From Micromonospora sp. WMMA1363 (lineage in GTDB: Bacteria > Actinomycetota > Actinomycetes > Mycobacteriales > Micromonosporaceae), in contig NZ_JAUALB010000001.1 of assembly GCF_030345795.1 (NCBI RefSeq), forward strand, positions 2,599,001-2,663,000: a stretch of 64,000 nt of DNA, read 5' to 3'. The translations under genes and the position numbers were made by a program. Of the stretch, positions 1-9,003 are shown piece after piece (position 1 is the first letter of the stretch; each line of letters begins with the position of its first letter). Below the pieces are notes generated by a model. The model had not been told where the DNA came from. It searched no databases and worked only from the letters and a program-made list of their open reading frames with translations.

Positions 1-2
1 CC

Positions 3-536
3 CTGCTCGACCAGTCCGCCCAGGCCCGTGCCCGCACCGGCTACGACAAGACCTGCTTCACCATCGACTTCGACACCCGGCAGGTCACCTGCCCCCAAGG
101 ACACACCAACACCTCCTGGAGCCCCACGGTCCAACGCGGCACCGAGGTCATCGTGGTCAAGTTCCCCACCACCACCTGCGGCCCGTGCCCCGCCCGCGCC
201 CAGTGCACCACCGCGAAACGCGGCGGCCGGCAACTCACCTTCTACCCCCGCGACCTCCACCACGCCCTCACCGCTGCCCGCACCCGACAGACCAGCGACA
301 GCTGGCACGACAAGTACAAGCTGCGCGCCGGCGTCGAAGGCACCATCAACCAGGCCCTCGACATCACCGGCATCCGCCACACCCGCTACCGCGGCCTCGC
401 GAAAACCCGCCTCCAACACGTGTTCTCCGCGATCGCCCTCAACCTCGTCCGACTCCACACCTGGTGGACCGACCACCCCCTACCAACAGCCCGGACCAGC
501 AACCTCCAACGCCTCGATCACGCCCTCGCCGCCTGA
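3..536 (+). CDS. IS1182-type transposase, C-terminal part (cut by window edge)
   Basis: The frame is open from the first bases of the window and gives the last 177 residues of a DDE transposase, so the N-terminus lies outside. The visible part carries the C-terminal signature I associate with actinobacterial IS1182-family transposases (DDE_Tnp_1_6): a Cys-rich stretch (TCPQGH, then CGPCPARAQC), the catalytic-Glu region RAGVEGTINQA, and the closing RGLAKTRLQHVFSAIALNLVRL. It would catalyse cut-and-paste movement of its own element. Whether the element is intact cannot be judged, because its left end is missing and I could not recognise a terminal inverted repeat in the 70 bases after the stop. 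It marks the left boundary of an accessory-looking block. Confidence 0.88.
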   Translation: MLDQSAQARARTGYDKTCFTIDFDTRQVTCPQGHTNTSWSPTVQRGTEVIVVKFPTTTCGPCPARAQCTTAKRGGRQLTFYPRDLHHALTAARTRQTSDSWHDKYKLRAGVEGTINQALDITGIRHTRYRGLAKTRLQHVFSAIALNLVRLHTWWTDHPLPTARTSNLQRLDHALAA

Positions 537-608
537 ACCCCGAATTGGGCAGCAGAGTCGTCAAGTCGATAGGAGGAACCCGATCTCGGCGGCCGCGGCC
601 GAACGCTG

Positions 609-3600
609 TCAGTCGAGCAGGTTGCGGATGTCCGCGGCTGTCAGTTCGGCGGAGGCGAAATCGCCGCCGTCGAGGACGCTGCTGAACAGCTCGGCCTTCC
701 TGGCCTGGAGTGCCATGACCTTCTGTTCGATGGTGTCCTTGGCGACGAGGCGGTAGACCATGACGTTACGGGTCTGGCCGATACGGTGGACGCGGTCCAC
801 CGCTTGTGCTTCGGTGGCCGGATTCCACCACGGGTCGAGCAGGATGCAGTAGTCGGCCTCCGTCAGATTCAATCCGAAGCCGCCCGACTTGAGGCTGACC
901 AGGAAGACCGGGGCGGCGTCGTTCTTGAAGCCCGTGATGACCTGCGCGCGCTGCCGCGTCTTGCCGTCCAGGTAGCAACAGGTGATGCCGGCGTCCTCGA
1001 GCCGTTGCCGGGCGGCGGTCAGGAAGCGGGTGAACTGGCTGAAGACCAGAACCCGGTGTCCTTCGGCGGCAAGGTCGGTGGCCATTTCACTCAGCGCGTC
1101 CAGTTTGGTCGACGCGATGGCGTGGTGTTTCGGATCGACCAGGTTCAGGTCGAGGCTGGCCTGTCTGAGCAGGGTCAGCGAGCGGAAGATCTCGAAGCGG
1201 TTCTTCTGCAGGTCACCGAGCAGACCGAGGACCTTCTGCCGTTCCCGTTGCAGATAGGTTTGGTACATCTTGCGATGTTTGGGATTCAGGTCCAGCTCGA
1301 TGACCTGTTCCTGCTTGGCCGGGAGTTCGGTAACCACGTCGGCCTTACGGCGTCGTAGCATGAGTGGCCGGATCCGGCGACGCAGCTGGGCGAGGCGGTC
1401 TTGGTCGTGGTCTTTCTCGATCGGCCGACGGTAGTAGTCGGTGAAACGGTCGATTCGGTGCAGCAGGCCGGGCGCGGTGATGGACAGCAGAGCCCACAGT
1501 TCGGCCAGGTTGTTCTCCATCGGTGTGCCGGTGATGGCCAGCTTGAATCCGACCGGCAGTTGCTTGGCGCACCGGTAGCTCTGCGACTGGGCGTTCTTGA
1601 CGAACTGCGCCTCGTCCAGGACCAGCCCGGTCCACGGTAGGGCGGCGTAGTCGTCGTATTCCAGCCGGAACAGCGTGTACGACGTGACCACAATGTGCGC
1701 TCCCGCGACCGCCTGCTCCAGCGTTTCGGTCCGGCGTGCTCCGGTCTGGACGATGGAGTTGACGGTGAGTCCCGGGGTGAAGCGTGCCGCCTCGTGCGCC
1801 CAGTTGCTGACGACGCTGGACGGTGCGACCACCAGGAATGGTGCTCCGGCGGGGGCCTGCTCGTGGGCGTGACAGATCAGCGCCAGCGTTTGCAGAGTCT
1901 TGCCCAGCCCCATGTCGTCGGCCAGCACCCCGCCGAGATCATGCCGATAGAGCGCGGCCAGCCACTGGAAGCCTTCCGACTGGTAGGGCCGGAGGGTGGC
2001 GACCAGCCCTTGCGGAAGTGTCTCGGCGGATCCGACTCCCGCGCAGCTCAGCGCGCGAACGGACTCCTGCCAGGCTGCGGCCTGACCGGTGACCTCTCCC
2101 AGCTCGGACAGTTCCTGCCATAGTCCCGCTTGAAAGCGGCCGACCCGGAGGACGCCGGCCGGGGCATCCTCCAACTCGCGGGCTTCCGCGATCAGGTTCC
2201 GCAACTGGCGGAACTCGGGCTGATCGAGCCGGAAGTATCGTCCGCTCGGCAGGATCATGAACTCCTGCTCGGCAGCCAACGCGACGAACAGATCCTCGAA
2301 GCCCACTTCCTCGCCACCGACCGAGACCTGGACGGCAAGATCGAACCAGTCTGGGCGGCCGGCTGTGTTCTCGGCCGCACCGACGAACGAGACGATCGGG
2401 GCGGTCTCGTCCTCGACGTAGTCCGGCGCGTCCTCGTCCGGCCGGAGGACCACATCCAGGCCGTCCGTCTTGACAAGCTTGGGGAAGACATCACGGACGA
2501 GTCGCAGCATGACGTCGCCGGCGACGACGGCGTGGCTCAGCAGTCGCCGCCCGCCCGGGAACGGCTCCGTCAGTCCGTACGCCGGCTCCGCCACCAGGTC
2601 CGTCGCCCGTCGGAGTGTTCCGGCCCGGTCACCGTTCTGGTCGACGCCGACGTTTAGCGGCTCCAGATGGGCTTCCGTTCCGACGGCGGAAACCCAATCC
2701 CAGCTCAACGACATACGGTGCCCCGGCAATCGCTGCACGCTCAACGTCAGTGTCGCCGGCCTGATGTCGGGCAGAGCCGCCGACTCGTCGACCGGCACGA
2801 CGTCGGCCCGGCGCACCAGCCCTGGATAGTACTGCCGCAGGAACCGCGACTCGTCGGCGACGGGAACGACGATCGCCGGAGCGGCCAATGCCTCCACGAC
2901 CTGCGCGCTCACCGGCCGCGCCAGGGGCGCCAGCCGCAACGTCCCCGGATCCGTCGAGGCCGACTGCCCCGTTGTTCGCCACCACGCGACCCCATGGGCC
3001 GGGCGCCCGATCAGGATCGACCTGTCGGGATCGATCATCTCGGCGTCGTCCGTCAACACCGGGCGCAGCCGCAGCCCGGCATCGACCCGATCAGCTCGCA
3101 CCGAGAATCGCACCGGCTGTGCCGCCACCCGGACCAGCGACGCGGCTCGGCCGCTCTGCACCAGCGGCAACCCTGCCTCCTGCGCCTCAGCCAAGACGTC
3201 CCACACCCGTCGACTACGGAACTCATCCAGGTAGACGACGCGCTGACCCGACCCGTAGTAGCGGTAGGGGTCGCGGTCTTCCCCGTCCGCCAGCGAGAGC
3301 AACTCCAGCAGGAGATCCACGTGGTGCTGCGCCCGAGGCGAGCCAGGCGTGTAGGCGTAGTCGAGCGAAGTCCACGAAACGCCGCTGCGGATCCAGCCCT
3401 TCTTACCCGGAACAACCGGCCGAAGCCCGATCCGCCACTGCGGGCGCCCTTCACCATCCTCGAGGTCGAACTGCAATGCCAGATCGGGAGAGCCCGGCGC
3501 GCCGGATGGACTGTCAGCGCCGACGAGGGCCGCCAACGCCAATTCCCACGACGGCGTCGGCCGTGGCCCCAAGGCGTGGGACGTGTAAGCGATCAGTAAC

Positions 3601-3872
3601 AGGGCCGCCGGATGCGAACACCCGCGTGCCGAGTCGCAGGTGCATACGCCGCTGACGCTCTTGATCGCACCGTCGATGCCGGTCACGACCGATGCCGTCA
3701 CCCAGCCGGCCGTGTCGGCCCGCACCACGGCCTCTCCCCGGCCAGTCTGCCGGTCCCAGCTGACGTCGACCAGATCGCCACGTGCGACCAACGAACGAGC
3801 TTGCATGAAGGCCTTGACACCGACGGCCTCACACACCACCGCCTCGTCCTCAGTCAGAACCAGCCGTGCCAA
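609..3872 (-). CDS. SWIM zinc-finger SNF2-family helicase/ATPase
   Basis: A 1087-residue SF2 ATPase of the SNF2 type, expected to translocate on double-stranded DNA and remodel protein-DNA complexes. A SWIM zinc finger lies near the N-terminus (C77-x-C79-x5-C85-x-H87). A long middle region without clear motifs follows. The ATPase core begins around residue 630: Walker A DDMGLGKT (about 651), DEAQ box in LVLDEAQFVKN (about 752), motif III GTPMENN (about 780), and the C-terminal lobe with VFSQFT (about 943) and motif VI QAVDRVHRIGQT (about 1025). The start is a TTG, chosen because GGAGG lies 7 nt upstream. It runs convergently to the transposase remnant and lies downstream of the DUF2786 gene on the same strand. 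The ATPase family is certain. The biological role (repair, transcription or anti-phage defence) is not shown by sequence. Confidence 0.93.
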   Translation of the reverse strand: MARLVLTEDEAVVCEAVGVKAFMQARSLVARGDLVDVSWDRQTGRGEAVVRADTAGWVTASVVTGIDGAIKSVSGVCTCDSARGCSHPAALLLIAYTSHALGPRPTPSWELALAALVGADSPSGAPGSPDLALQFDLEDGEGRPQWRIGLRPVVPGKKGWIRSGVSWTSLDYAYTPGSPRAQHHVDLLLELLSLADGEDRDPYRYYGSGQRVVYLDEFRSRRVWDVLAEAQEAGLPLVQSGRAASLVRVAAQPVRFSVRADRVDAGLRLRPVLTDDAEMIDPDRSILIGRPAHGVAWWRTTGQSASTDPGTLRLAPLARPVSAQVVEALAAPAIVVPVADESRFLRQYYPGLVRRADVVPVDESAALPDIRPATLTLSVQRLPGHRMSLSWDWVSAVGTEAHLEPLNVGVDQNGDRAGTLRRATDLVAEPAYGLTEPFPGGRRLLSHAVVAGDVMLRLVRDVFPKLVKTDGLDVVLRPDEDAPDYVEDETAPIVSFVGAAENTAGRPDWFDLAVQVSVGGEEVGFEDLFVALAAEQEFMILPSGRYFRLDQPEFRQLRNLIAEARELEDAPAGVLRVGRFQAGLWQELSELGEVTGQAAAWQESVRALSCAGVGSAETLPQGLVATLRPYQSEGFQWLAALYRHDLGGVLADDMGLGKTLQTLALICHAHEQAPAGAPFLVVAPSSVVSNWAHEAARFTPGLTVNSIVQTGARRTETLEQAVAGAHIVVTSYTLFRLEYDDYAALPWTGLVLDEAQFVKNAQSQSYRCAKQLPVGFKLAITGTPMENNLAELWALLSITAPGLLHRIDRFTDYYRRPIEKDHDQDRLAQLRRRIRPLMLRRRKADVVTELPAKQEQVIELDLNPKHRKMYQTYLQRERQKVLGLLGDLQKNRFEIFRSLTLLRQASLDLNLVDPKHHAIASTKLDALSEMATDLAAEGHRVLVFSQFTRFLTAARQRLEDAGITCCYLDGKTRQRAQVITGFKNDAAPVFLVSLKSGGFGLNLTEADYCILLDPWWNPATEAQAVDRVHRIGQTRNVMVYRLVAKDTIEQKVMALQARKAELFSSVLDGGDFASAELTAADIRNLLD

Positions 3873-3983
3873 CGAGTAACCTCCACCCGATTCCTGAGCG
3901 CCAACGCTACCGAGTTGACTGTTGCTGCCGCATACAACACCACCCGATCGAGAACACCGCAGGCGAAGGGTCGGCGGTGGAGT

Positions 3984-5339
3984 TCACTCTTGGGCGACTG
4001 CCTGCCGGCCCTGCAGTGATGCCCGGTCGGCGGCGGCACGGCCCGATGCCCAGCCCTGCCGGTTACTGATGGTCGACCGGTGATGTGTCAGTTGGGGGAA
4101 CTGTTTCTCGAACGCGTCGCGTACCGCGTCGTCACGCGCGGCGAGCACGGGAAGGAACTGGGCGCTGTTCGCCGACGCGGCCGCTTTCCGGCCTACCTCG
4201 TCGGCGGCAGCACTGAGTCGCTCACCGATCCGCGACGCGTACGCCGTCAGGAACGACTGCCGAAACGAGCGGGTGGTGTTGCGCCCGTACTCGTCGGCCG
4301 CGGGTTTGGCCTGGGTCATCGCCCTGGTCGCCTGCACGAGCAGCGACGTGAACACCAACTCGGTGGAGTCCAGATCCGAAGCGAAGCCGACGACGGTCGT
4401 GAAGGCGAACCGCTTCGTCCACACCGCCCGGCAACTGTTCGCCTCCGCGACGACCTGAAGCAGCAGCGACTTCGGCGCCTCGTACGGATTGTCGACGGCT
4501 ATCCGCCGGGTGACCGGCTGGTCGCGTTCTCCCGTGGCCGCCACCAGCAGGGCATGGTCGATCCGGTGCCGGGCCATCAACTCCTGCGCCTTGGCCGTGA
4601 ACGCATCGGCCTCCTCCGGGTAGTCGGTGGACTCCGCCTTGGCCAGCAACGCCCGAACCCGATCCAGCATCCGCTGGTCGAGATCGGCCGGCACGGCCGC
4701 CGTAGCCGGCCGGGCCTCGCCAGGCGCTGGACCGACCACCTCGATCGCCGGCAGCGTCGCCAGCAGATGAAGTACCTCGATCATCACGGTGATCACCGCG
4801 GCCCGGTCCAGACCCTGCCGGTCACCCCAGACCGTCACGTAATGGTCGTCGTGTTCCCACCACACCCGTGCGTCGAGAATCGTCAGCTGTGCCTGCCACC
4901 GCTGGTCGACGGCCGCCTTCGGATAGCCGCGCATCCGCGCCGCAATACCATCGACCACCAGCCGGCCGTGCCGTGCGCCGCATTCGCGGCGCGCCACCCG
5001 GACCAGTTCGGCCGGCTGCCAGCCACGCCGCCACGCCTGCTCCACATCGCGCAGCAACCGGGCCAGCAGGGCACGGTTGACGACCTGGATCCCGGCCGCA
5101 CCACCCGGGCCAGCGATCAGCAAGGAGCGGCATCGGTCAAGCGCGGCGCCGTGTTCGCCGTACTGAGCGTGGACCGCCTGTTCGATGATCTGCTCCGCCA
5201 GCTCAAGCTGCGACGGAACACGCGGTACGCCGAACAGGCCCAGCGGATCACCAGCGTCCGCCGGCCCCGCAGACCTTCGGCGTTGCGCCTCCGCCGCCTT
5301 CCGCTTGGCCTTGTGCCGCTCGCGACTGTTCTTACCCAC
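3984..5339 (-). CDS. DUF2786 domain-containing protein
   Basis: A 451-residue protein starting with a very basic tail (VGKNSRERHKAKRKAAEAQ). Around residues 216-262 it has the DUF2786 motif, with DRVRALLAKAESTDYPEEA followed by AFTAKAQELMARHRID. The function of DUF2786 is unknown; the family occurs in phage and actinobacterial proteins. The preferred start is GTG at 5339, with a purine-rich GGTGGGGATC just upstream. The frame stays open for another 55 codons to 5504, but that extension has no basic tail and no ribosome site. The gene lies 111 bases upstream of the SNF2 helicase on the same strand, so the two may be co-transcribed. It is divergent from the HTH gene at 5723. Confidence 0.8.
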   Translation of the reverse strand: MGKNSRERHKAKRKAAEAQRRRSAGPADAGDPLGLFGVPRVPSQLELAEQIIEQAVHAQYGEHGAALDRCRSLLIAGPGGAAGIQVVNRALLARLLRDVEQAWRRGWQPAELVRVARRECGARHGRLVVDGIAARMRGYPKAAVDQRWQAQLTILDARVWWEHDDHYVTVWGDRQGLDRAAVITVMIEVLHLLATLPAIEVVGPAPGEARPATAAVPADLDQRMLDRVRALLAKAESTDYPEEADAFTAKAQELMARHRIDHALLVAATGERDQPVTRRIAVDNPYEAPKSLLLQVVAEANSCRAVWTKRFAFTTVVGFASDLDSTELVFTSLLVQATRAMTQAKPAADEYGRNTTRSFRQSFLTAYASRIGERLSAAADEVGRKAAASANSAQFLPVLAARDDAVRDAFEKQFPQLTHHRSTISNRQGWASGRAAADRASLQGRQAVAQE

Positions 5340-5722
5340 TGATCCCCACCCGCCCCGACACCGACAAGCCGCCAACGCTACCAACCCGACAACCCACCGG
5401 ATCCACACCTCCGGACACGATCGAGGCTCAAGGCACGGGCCGATCGAGGCACTCGACCCGGTAGCCGCGTCCGCGGCGTCATGTTCACCCTGCTGACCAA
5501 GCATCAGCGGTCGTTACCGGACCACGTACTCGACACCGCATGCCCAGGCTGGTCATCACGCTGACGGGACCACGTGTCGTCGCGTACCCCTCGGATAGGA
5601 TGCGTGTCGCGCAGGTAGACGAAGACACCGTCCGCCGTAGGCCTTCGCCCCAGCACAGGGCATGGGCAGCAACCGGCAACAGCGGATGACCAACCGGTGC
5701 CGGCTGGAGAAGGACCAGGTAG
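5340..5722. other. Divergent intergenic region between DUF2786 and HTH genes
   Basis: This 383-base stretch should hold the promoters of both divergent genes. I see no clear -35/-10 pair and no convincing small gene. AAGGA lies about 9 nt before the ATG at 5723. Confidence 0.5.
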
Positions 5723-6427
5723 ATGAGCACGGATGACGAGCTGGTCGAGCGGGTGCGCACGCTGCGGGCCCAGGGATGTACGCCCAAACAGATCGCTCGT
5801 ACCGTCGGGGTCCCCGCCGCGCGGGTGACGACGTTGGTGCGGGCCATGGCCGCAGAGCAGGCCGCCGCCAACCCACACCGATTGGTCGGTTGCTGGGTGA
5901 GTCCGCGGTGGAGCGGCGGACTGACGGTGACCGGGCATCCGGAGTGGCCTGATGTCGACTTCGACCAGTCCGAACTGCACGGCGGTCTGGCCAACATCGT
6001 CGTCGCCCGCCAGGAGCGCCGCGATCGGGTGACGGTCTGCGCGTACCTGGTGGACACCTACTGCCTGGGGCTGAAGAACACCCTCGGGCCGAGGTCGATG
6101 GCCGCCGGCGACCTGGACCCGTTCGTGGCCTTCTACTTCGACGCCCACAGCGAGCCACCACTGCCGGTCGGGCTCGAACTCGTCCAGCACCTGGTGTTCG
6201 GCGGCATCGAGTACGCCCGAGGCCTGGGATTCGAGCCGCACCCCGACATCGACCTGGTCGCCGAGCATCTCGGCGAATGGACGCCACCCAGCGCGATCAC
6301 GTTCGGCCGCCACGGCCAGCCCCTGTACGTCCAGGGCCCACGGGACAACGCCGCCTCGATCACGGCCACCCTCAACCGCACCATCGGAAAAGGCAACTAC
6401 CACTACGTTCTGCAGACCAACGTTTAG
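5723..6427 (+). CDS. Helix-turn-helix protein with uncharacterised C-terminal domain
   Basis: A 234-residue protein. Residues 4-45 form a homeodomain-like helix-turn-helix (LVERVRTLRAQGCTPKQIAR, then a GVP turn and a second helix). The remainder has motifs I associate with an uncharacterised actinobacterial family: VCAYLVDTYCLGLKN, LVQHLVFGGIEYARGLGFEP and ITFGRHGQPLYVQG. No catalytic residues are obvious. Start ATG has AAGGA 9 nt upstream. It is divergent from the DUF2786/SNF2 pair and convergent with the toxin-antitoxin genes. It could regulate the divergent pair, but that is inference from position only. Confidence 0.75.
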   Translation: MSTDDELVERVRTLRAQGCTPKQIARTVGVPAARVTTLVRAMAAEQAAANPHRLVGCWVSPRWSGGLTVTGHPEWPDVDFDQSELHGGLANIVVARQERRDRVTVCAYLVDTYCLGLKNTLGPRSMAAGDLDPFVAFYFDAHSEPPLPVGLELVQHLVFGGIEYARGLGFEPHPDIDLVAEHLGEWTPPSAITFGRHGQPLYVQGPRDNAASITATLNRTIGKGNYHYVLQTNV

Positions 6428-6793
6428 CCCATGACTCCGAAAGGCCTTCATGAGCGGACAATCTCTACCCGCCCGCCGATGACCACGGCGCGAACCATAG
6501 ATCACCGTCCGGGACACCGACCCGGCCGACCGCAACGAACTTGTCGACCCACCGCACCGGACACCGACCAGGCAACGGCAACGTTGACCTGCCAATATCC
6601 GATCCCGGAACGGAGGGCCGCCCGCCAGCGCCCCCTCCGTTTGGGTATCCGTTTCGGGTGGGCCGGACGCGTCGCCGCGAACACCGCCCATCACCATCAC
6701 CGGTGACCCGCTGCTGGCAGGTTTGACCAGGTCACGGGCACGGGGCGGCCCCCGATGACCGCCACCCACGCCAGGTCCGTCTGGGTCAGCGAC
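6428..6793. other. Convergent intergenic region
   Basis: This 366-base stretch lies between the 3' ends of the HTH gene and the antitoxin gene. Apart from the hairpin at 6610-6640 I see no supported feature. Short open frames here lack ribosome sites and look like chance frames in GC-rich DNA. Confidence 0.5.
6610..6640. terminator. Candidate bidirectional hairpin terminator
   Basis: Perfect 8-bp arms ACGGAGGG and CCCTCCGT enclose a 15-nt loop between two convergent genes. There is no long T tract, as is usual in high-GC actinomycetes. Placement is the main support. Confidence 0.45.
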
Positions 6794-7093
6794 TCAAGCC
6801 GCCGCCTGGCGGGGCTCGAAGCTCACGTTGAGACTGGCATTCAAGGCCGCCGCCAACCGCTCCAACACCGGGAGGGTTGGTACGGTGCCGCCAGCCTCGA
6901 ACCGGGCGACCGCCGACTGCGTCATCCCCGATTCCCTAGCAAGTTGCACCTGGCTCCAACCCCGGCGTTCACGAAGATCGCGCACCGCACGACCAAGCTC
7001 GAACGCCAACCGCGCCGCATCGTAGGCCTCTGCGGCTCCCGGCTCGGCCATGCGCCGCTCTCGCATCATGGCCCAATCGCTACGCTCGCCCAT
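6794..7093 (-). CDS. XRE-family antitoxin (HigA-like)
   Basis: A 99-residue protein with a Cro/C1 helix-turn-helix in residues 33-85 (LRERRGWSQVQLARESGMTQ, then VARFEAGGTVPTLPVLERLA). It would bind and neutralise the toxin encoded just upstream and repress the shared promoter. ATG at 7093 follows the toxin stop codon after three bases, so the pair is one transcript in toxin-first order, which is typical of HigBA systems. A later in-frame start at about residue 9-16 (MMRERRM) is possible. Confidence 0.85.
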   Translation of the reverse strand: MGERSDWAMMRERRMAEPGAAEAYDAARLAFELGRAVRDLRERRGWSQVQLARESGMTQSAVARFEAGGTVPTLPVLERLAAALNASLNVSFEPRQAAA

Positions 7094-7096
7094 GAC

Positions 7097-7447
7097 CTAG
7101 CCCTCCTCTTCCACGACGCGGTGCGCCTCACCTATGCAGTTGGCCAACGCCCGACGCGCCCGGTCGACCTCCCGCTCGTCGCGCATCCGCGTCTTGTAGA
7201 ACACCGTCAGCAGGATGATCCGCCTGTCCGATGCGATCCAGTAGGTGACCCGCACCGCCTGCCGTTCGAGGTAGAAACGCAATTCGCGCAGCTTCCCGTC
7301 AAGCTGTTTCGTGTACGGCTCACCCAGCAACGGCCCGTGTTCAGCCAGCAGGTCGACGTAGAACGCCGCTCGGGCAAACAGCGCCGTCGGAAGGCTCTCC
7401 AGCCACTTCTCAACCTCCGGCTCCAGCTCGACCGCACCCCAAGGCAT
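7097..7447 (-). CDS. RelE/HigB superfamily toxin (Gp49-like)
   Basis: A 116-residue protein of the phage Gp49-like/HigB toxin family, which are usually ribosome-dependent mRNA endonucleases. Family features visible are the start EVEKWLESLP, the central KLRELRF, and the core strands VRVTYWIASDRRIILLTVFYK followed by a conserved Lys/Arg-rich helix. The ATG at 7447 was preferred over an upstream in-frame start at 7537 because the family normally begins just before this helix. Also, TAGCAT lies 7 nt before the ATG, which suggests a leaderless transcript. The antitoxin gene follows after 3 bases. Confidence 0.85.
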   Translation of the reverse strand: MPWGAVELEPEVEKWLESLPTALFARAAFYVDLLAEHGPLLGEPYTKQLDGKLRELRFYLERQAVRVTYWIASDRRIILLTVFYKTRMRDEREVDRARRALANCIGEAHRVVEEEG

Positions 7448-7461
7448 AGCAACGATGCTAT
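7446..7461 (-). promoter_or_regulatory. Palindromic operator overlapping the toxin-antitoxin promoter and start codon
   Basis: ATAGCA-ACGA-TGCTAT is a perfect 6-bp inverted repeat with a 4-bp spacer. On the minus strand it overlaps the -10-like TAGCAT (7460-7455) and the first bases of the toxin ATG. Bound antitoxin would block both. A TTGACG at 7479-7474 is upstream, but at a shorter than ideal distance. Confidence 0.6.
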
Positions 7462-7542
7462 ACCAGGCTGCGGCGTCAACGCAGGGGCGGAGCGATATTC
7501 GCACTGTTCGAGCCGTGTCGACATAAGGACAGGTCAAAGCCG

Positions 7543-7619
7543 TGGTGGGGCGGACGGGACTCGAACCCGTGACCGAGGGATTATGAGTCCCCTGCTCTAA
7601 CCGGCTGAGCTACCGCCCC
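7543..7619 (-). tRNA. tRNA with CAT anticodon (tRNA-Met, elongator type)
   Basis: On the minus strand the cloverleaf starts GGGGCGG (7619-7613) and closes with CCGCCCC. The anticodon loop CTCATAA lies on a 5-bp stem (GGGGA/TCCCT), giving CAT at 7585-7583. The T arm has GTTCGAGTCC. CCA is encoded (7545-7543). A CAT anticodon could also be the lysidine-modified Ile2 tRNA. The overall sequence looks like elongator Met. Confidence 0.9.
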
Positions 7620-7764
7620 GGCACCGCGCCGGATCGTAACCCGCCCTGATGATCAGCGGCCAGCACGAACCAGCTCCCTTCGGGCACGGCGCCGGGCGCA
7701 CCAGCACGATGGGCAACGCGAGAATAACAGCGTGCGGCACATCGGCCGCCACGAGGCGGCGGCG

Positions 7765-9003
7765 TCAGGTCGAACGCAGGTACGCCAGGACCGCGTCGGC
7801 CGTACGCCAGCCGCTGGCCAGCGCCCCCTGGATCGACGGGCTGTCCCGGTGGTCACCGGCCACGAAGAGCCCCTTCCCCAGCGCCACCGGCTTGCGCAGC
7901 CGCCCCTGCGGTGGCGGCGTGGCGGGCAGCGCGTCGGGGACATGGACGGTGGTGAGGTGCGTCCAGTCCGCCGTGGCCCGTCCGTATAGACGGGTCAGTT
8001 CGTCCCGGATCGCCGGTTCGGGTGGGATGGACGGGCCGACCGCCGAGGTGGCGACCAGGTGTCGCCCCTCCGGCGCGTACGTGGGTGCCGCCTGACTGAC
8101 GACGACGGTGTTTGCGATCAGTTCCCGCCGGTCGCCGTCGACCAGCAGGATCGGCTCGTACACCGGCGGGTTGTCGGTGGCGTGGTACCAGGTCGTGTAG
8201 CTGTTCATGCGTACCCGCGACAGCCTCGGCAGCAGCGTCGTCGCCGCCGGTGGATCGACCGCCACCACGACGGCGCGGCAGGCGATCTCACCGGCCCGGG
8301 TGCGGACTCGACCGGGTGCGACCTCGCTCACCGGGGTGTCCAGGTCGATCAGGTCGGCGGGCAACGGGGCTGCGACGGCCCCGGGCAGCGCGGCCATCCC
8401 CTCGGCTGGCAGGCCGATACGGCCACGGGCGAACGAGCGCAGGATCATCGCGAGGACGTGGCTGGAGGTCTCCAACTGGCGGTCGACGAGTACGCCGGAG
8501 AGGAACGGCCGCAGCAGTTCCTCGATGATCGCGTCGGAGAGGCCGGCGCGGCGCAGTGCCACCTCGGAGGTCATCTCCGGTGCCTCCAGCAGCCGTCGGA
8601 CGGGCAGCGTGGCGCAGCCGGTGGTGAGCGCGGCGAACCGCAGCCGGTCCAGCGGCGAGCCGACGCCGGCCAGTGCGGCGCCGGCCGCACCGGCCGGCTT
8701 CCGCAGCGGATTGACCAGCCGGATCAGCTCGTCTCCCCGGCGCACCAGCACGCCGGGGGTGAAGTACCCGAGGCCGAGCCGGCCGACGTCCAGCAGGGTG
8801 CCGAGCCGCGGGTAGGCGGTGTTGAGCACCTGGAAGCCGCGGTCGAGCAGGTACCCGTCGACCCTGTCGGTGGCGACCCGCCCGCCGAGCCGGCCGGTCG
8901 CCTCCAGCAGCCGCCACGGCGCGCCGGCGCGGTGCAGCCGCCGCGCCGCCGCCAGCCCGGCCAGGCCGCCGCCCACGATCACCACTTCGGTCTCAGCCGG
9001 CAT
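7765..9003 (-). CDS. NAD(P)/FAD-dependent oxidoreductase (amine oxidase / phytoene-desaturase-like)
   Basis: A 412-residue flavoprotein. A Rossmann FAD-binding motif opens the protein (VVIVGGGLAGLAAARRL, residues 7-23), followed by E34 and the LGGRVATD motif. The C-terminus has the second FAD contact GLFVAGDHRDSP followed by SIQGALASGWRTA. It belongs to the flavin amine oxidase / protoporphyrinogen oxidase / phytoene desaturase clan. The substrate cannot be read from sequence. Its ATG overlaps the last 11 bases of the MMPL gene, so translation is probably coupled to it. Confidence 0.87.
   Translation of the reverse strand: MPAETEVVIVGGGLAGLAAARRLHRAGAPWRLLEATGRLGGRVATDRVDGYLLDRGFQVLNTAYPRLGTLLDVGRLGLGYFTPGVLVRRGDELIRLVNPLRKPAGAAGAALAGVGSPLDRLRFAALTTGCATLPVRRLLEAPEMTSEVALRRAGLSDAIIEELLRPFLSGVLVDRQLETSSHVLAMILRSFARGRIGLPAEGMAALPGAVAAPLPADLIDLDTPVSEVAPGRVRTRAGEIACRAVVVAVDPPAATTLLPRLSRVRMNSYTTWYHATDNPPVYEPILLVDGDRRELIANTVVVSQAAPTYAPEGRHLVATSAVGPSIPPEPAIRDELTRLYGRATADWTHLTTVHVPDALPATPPPQGRLRKPVALGKGLFVAGDHRDSPSIQGALASGWRTADAVLAYLRST

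Noticed and set aside
7543..7619. tRNA-Met as integration site of a genomic island
   Set aside because: No second copy of the tRNA 3' end and no integrase gene could be found in the window.
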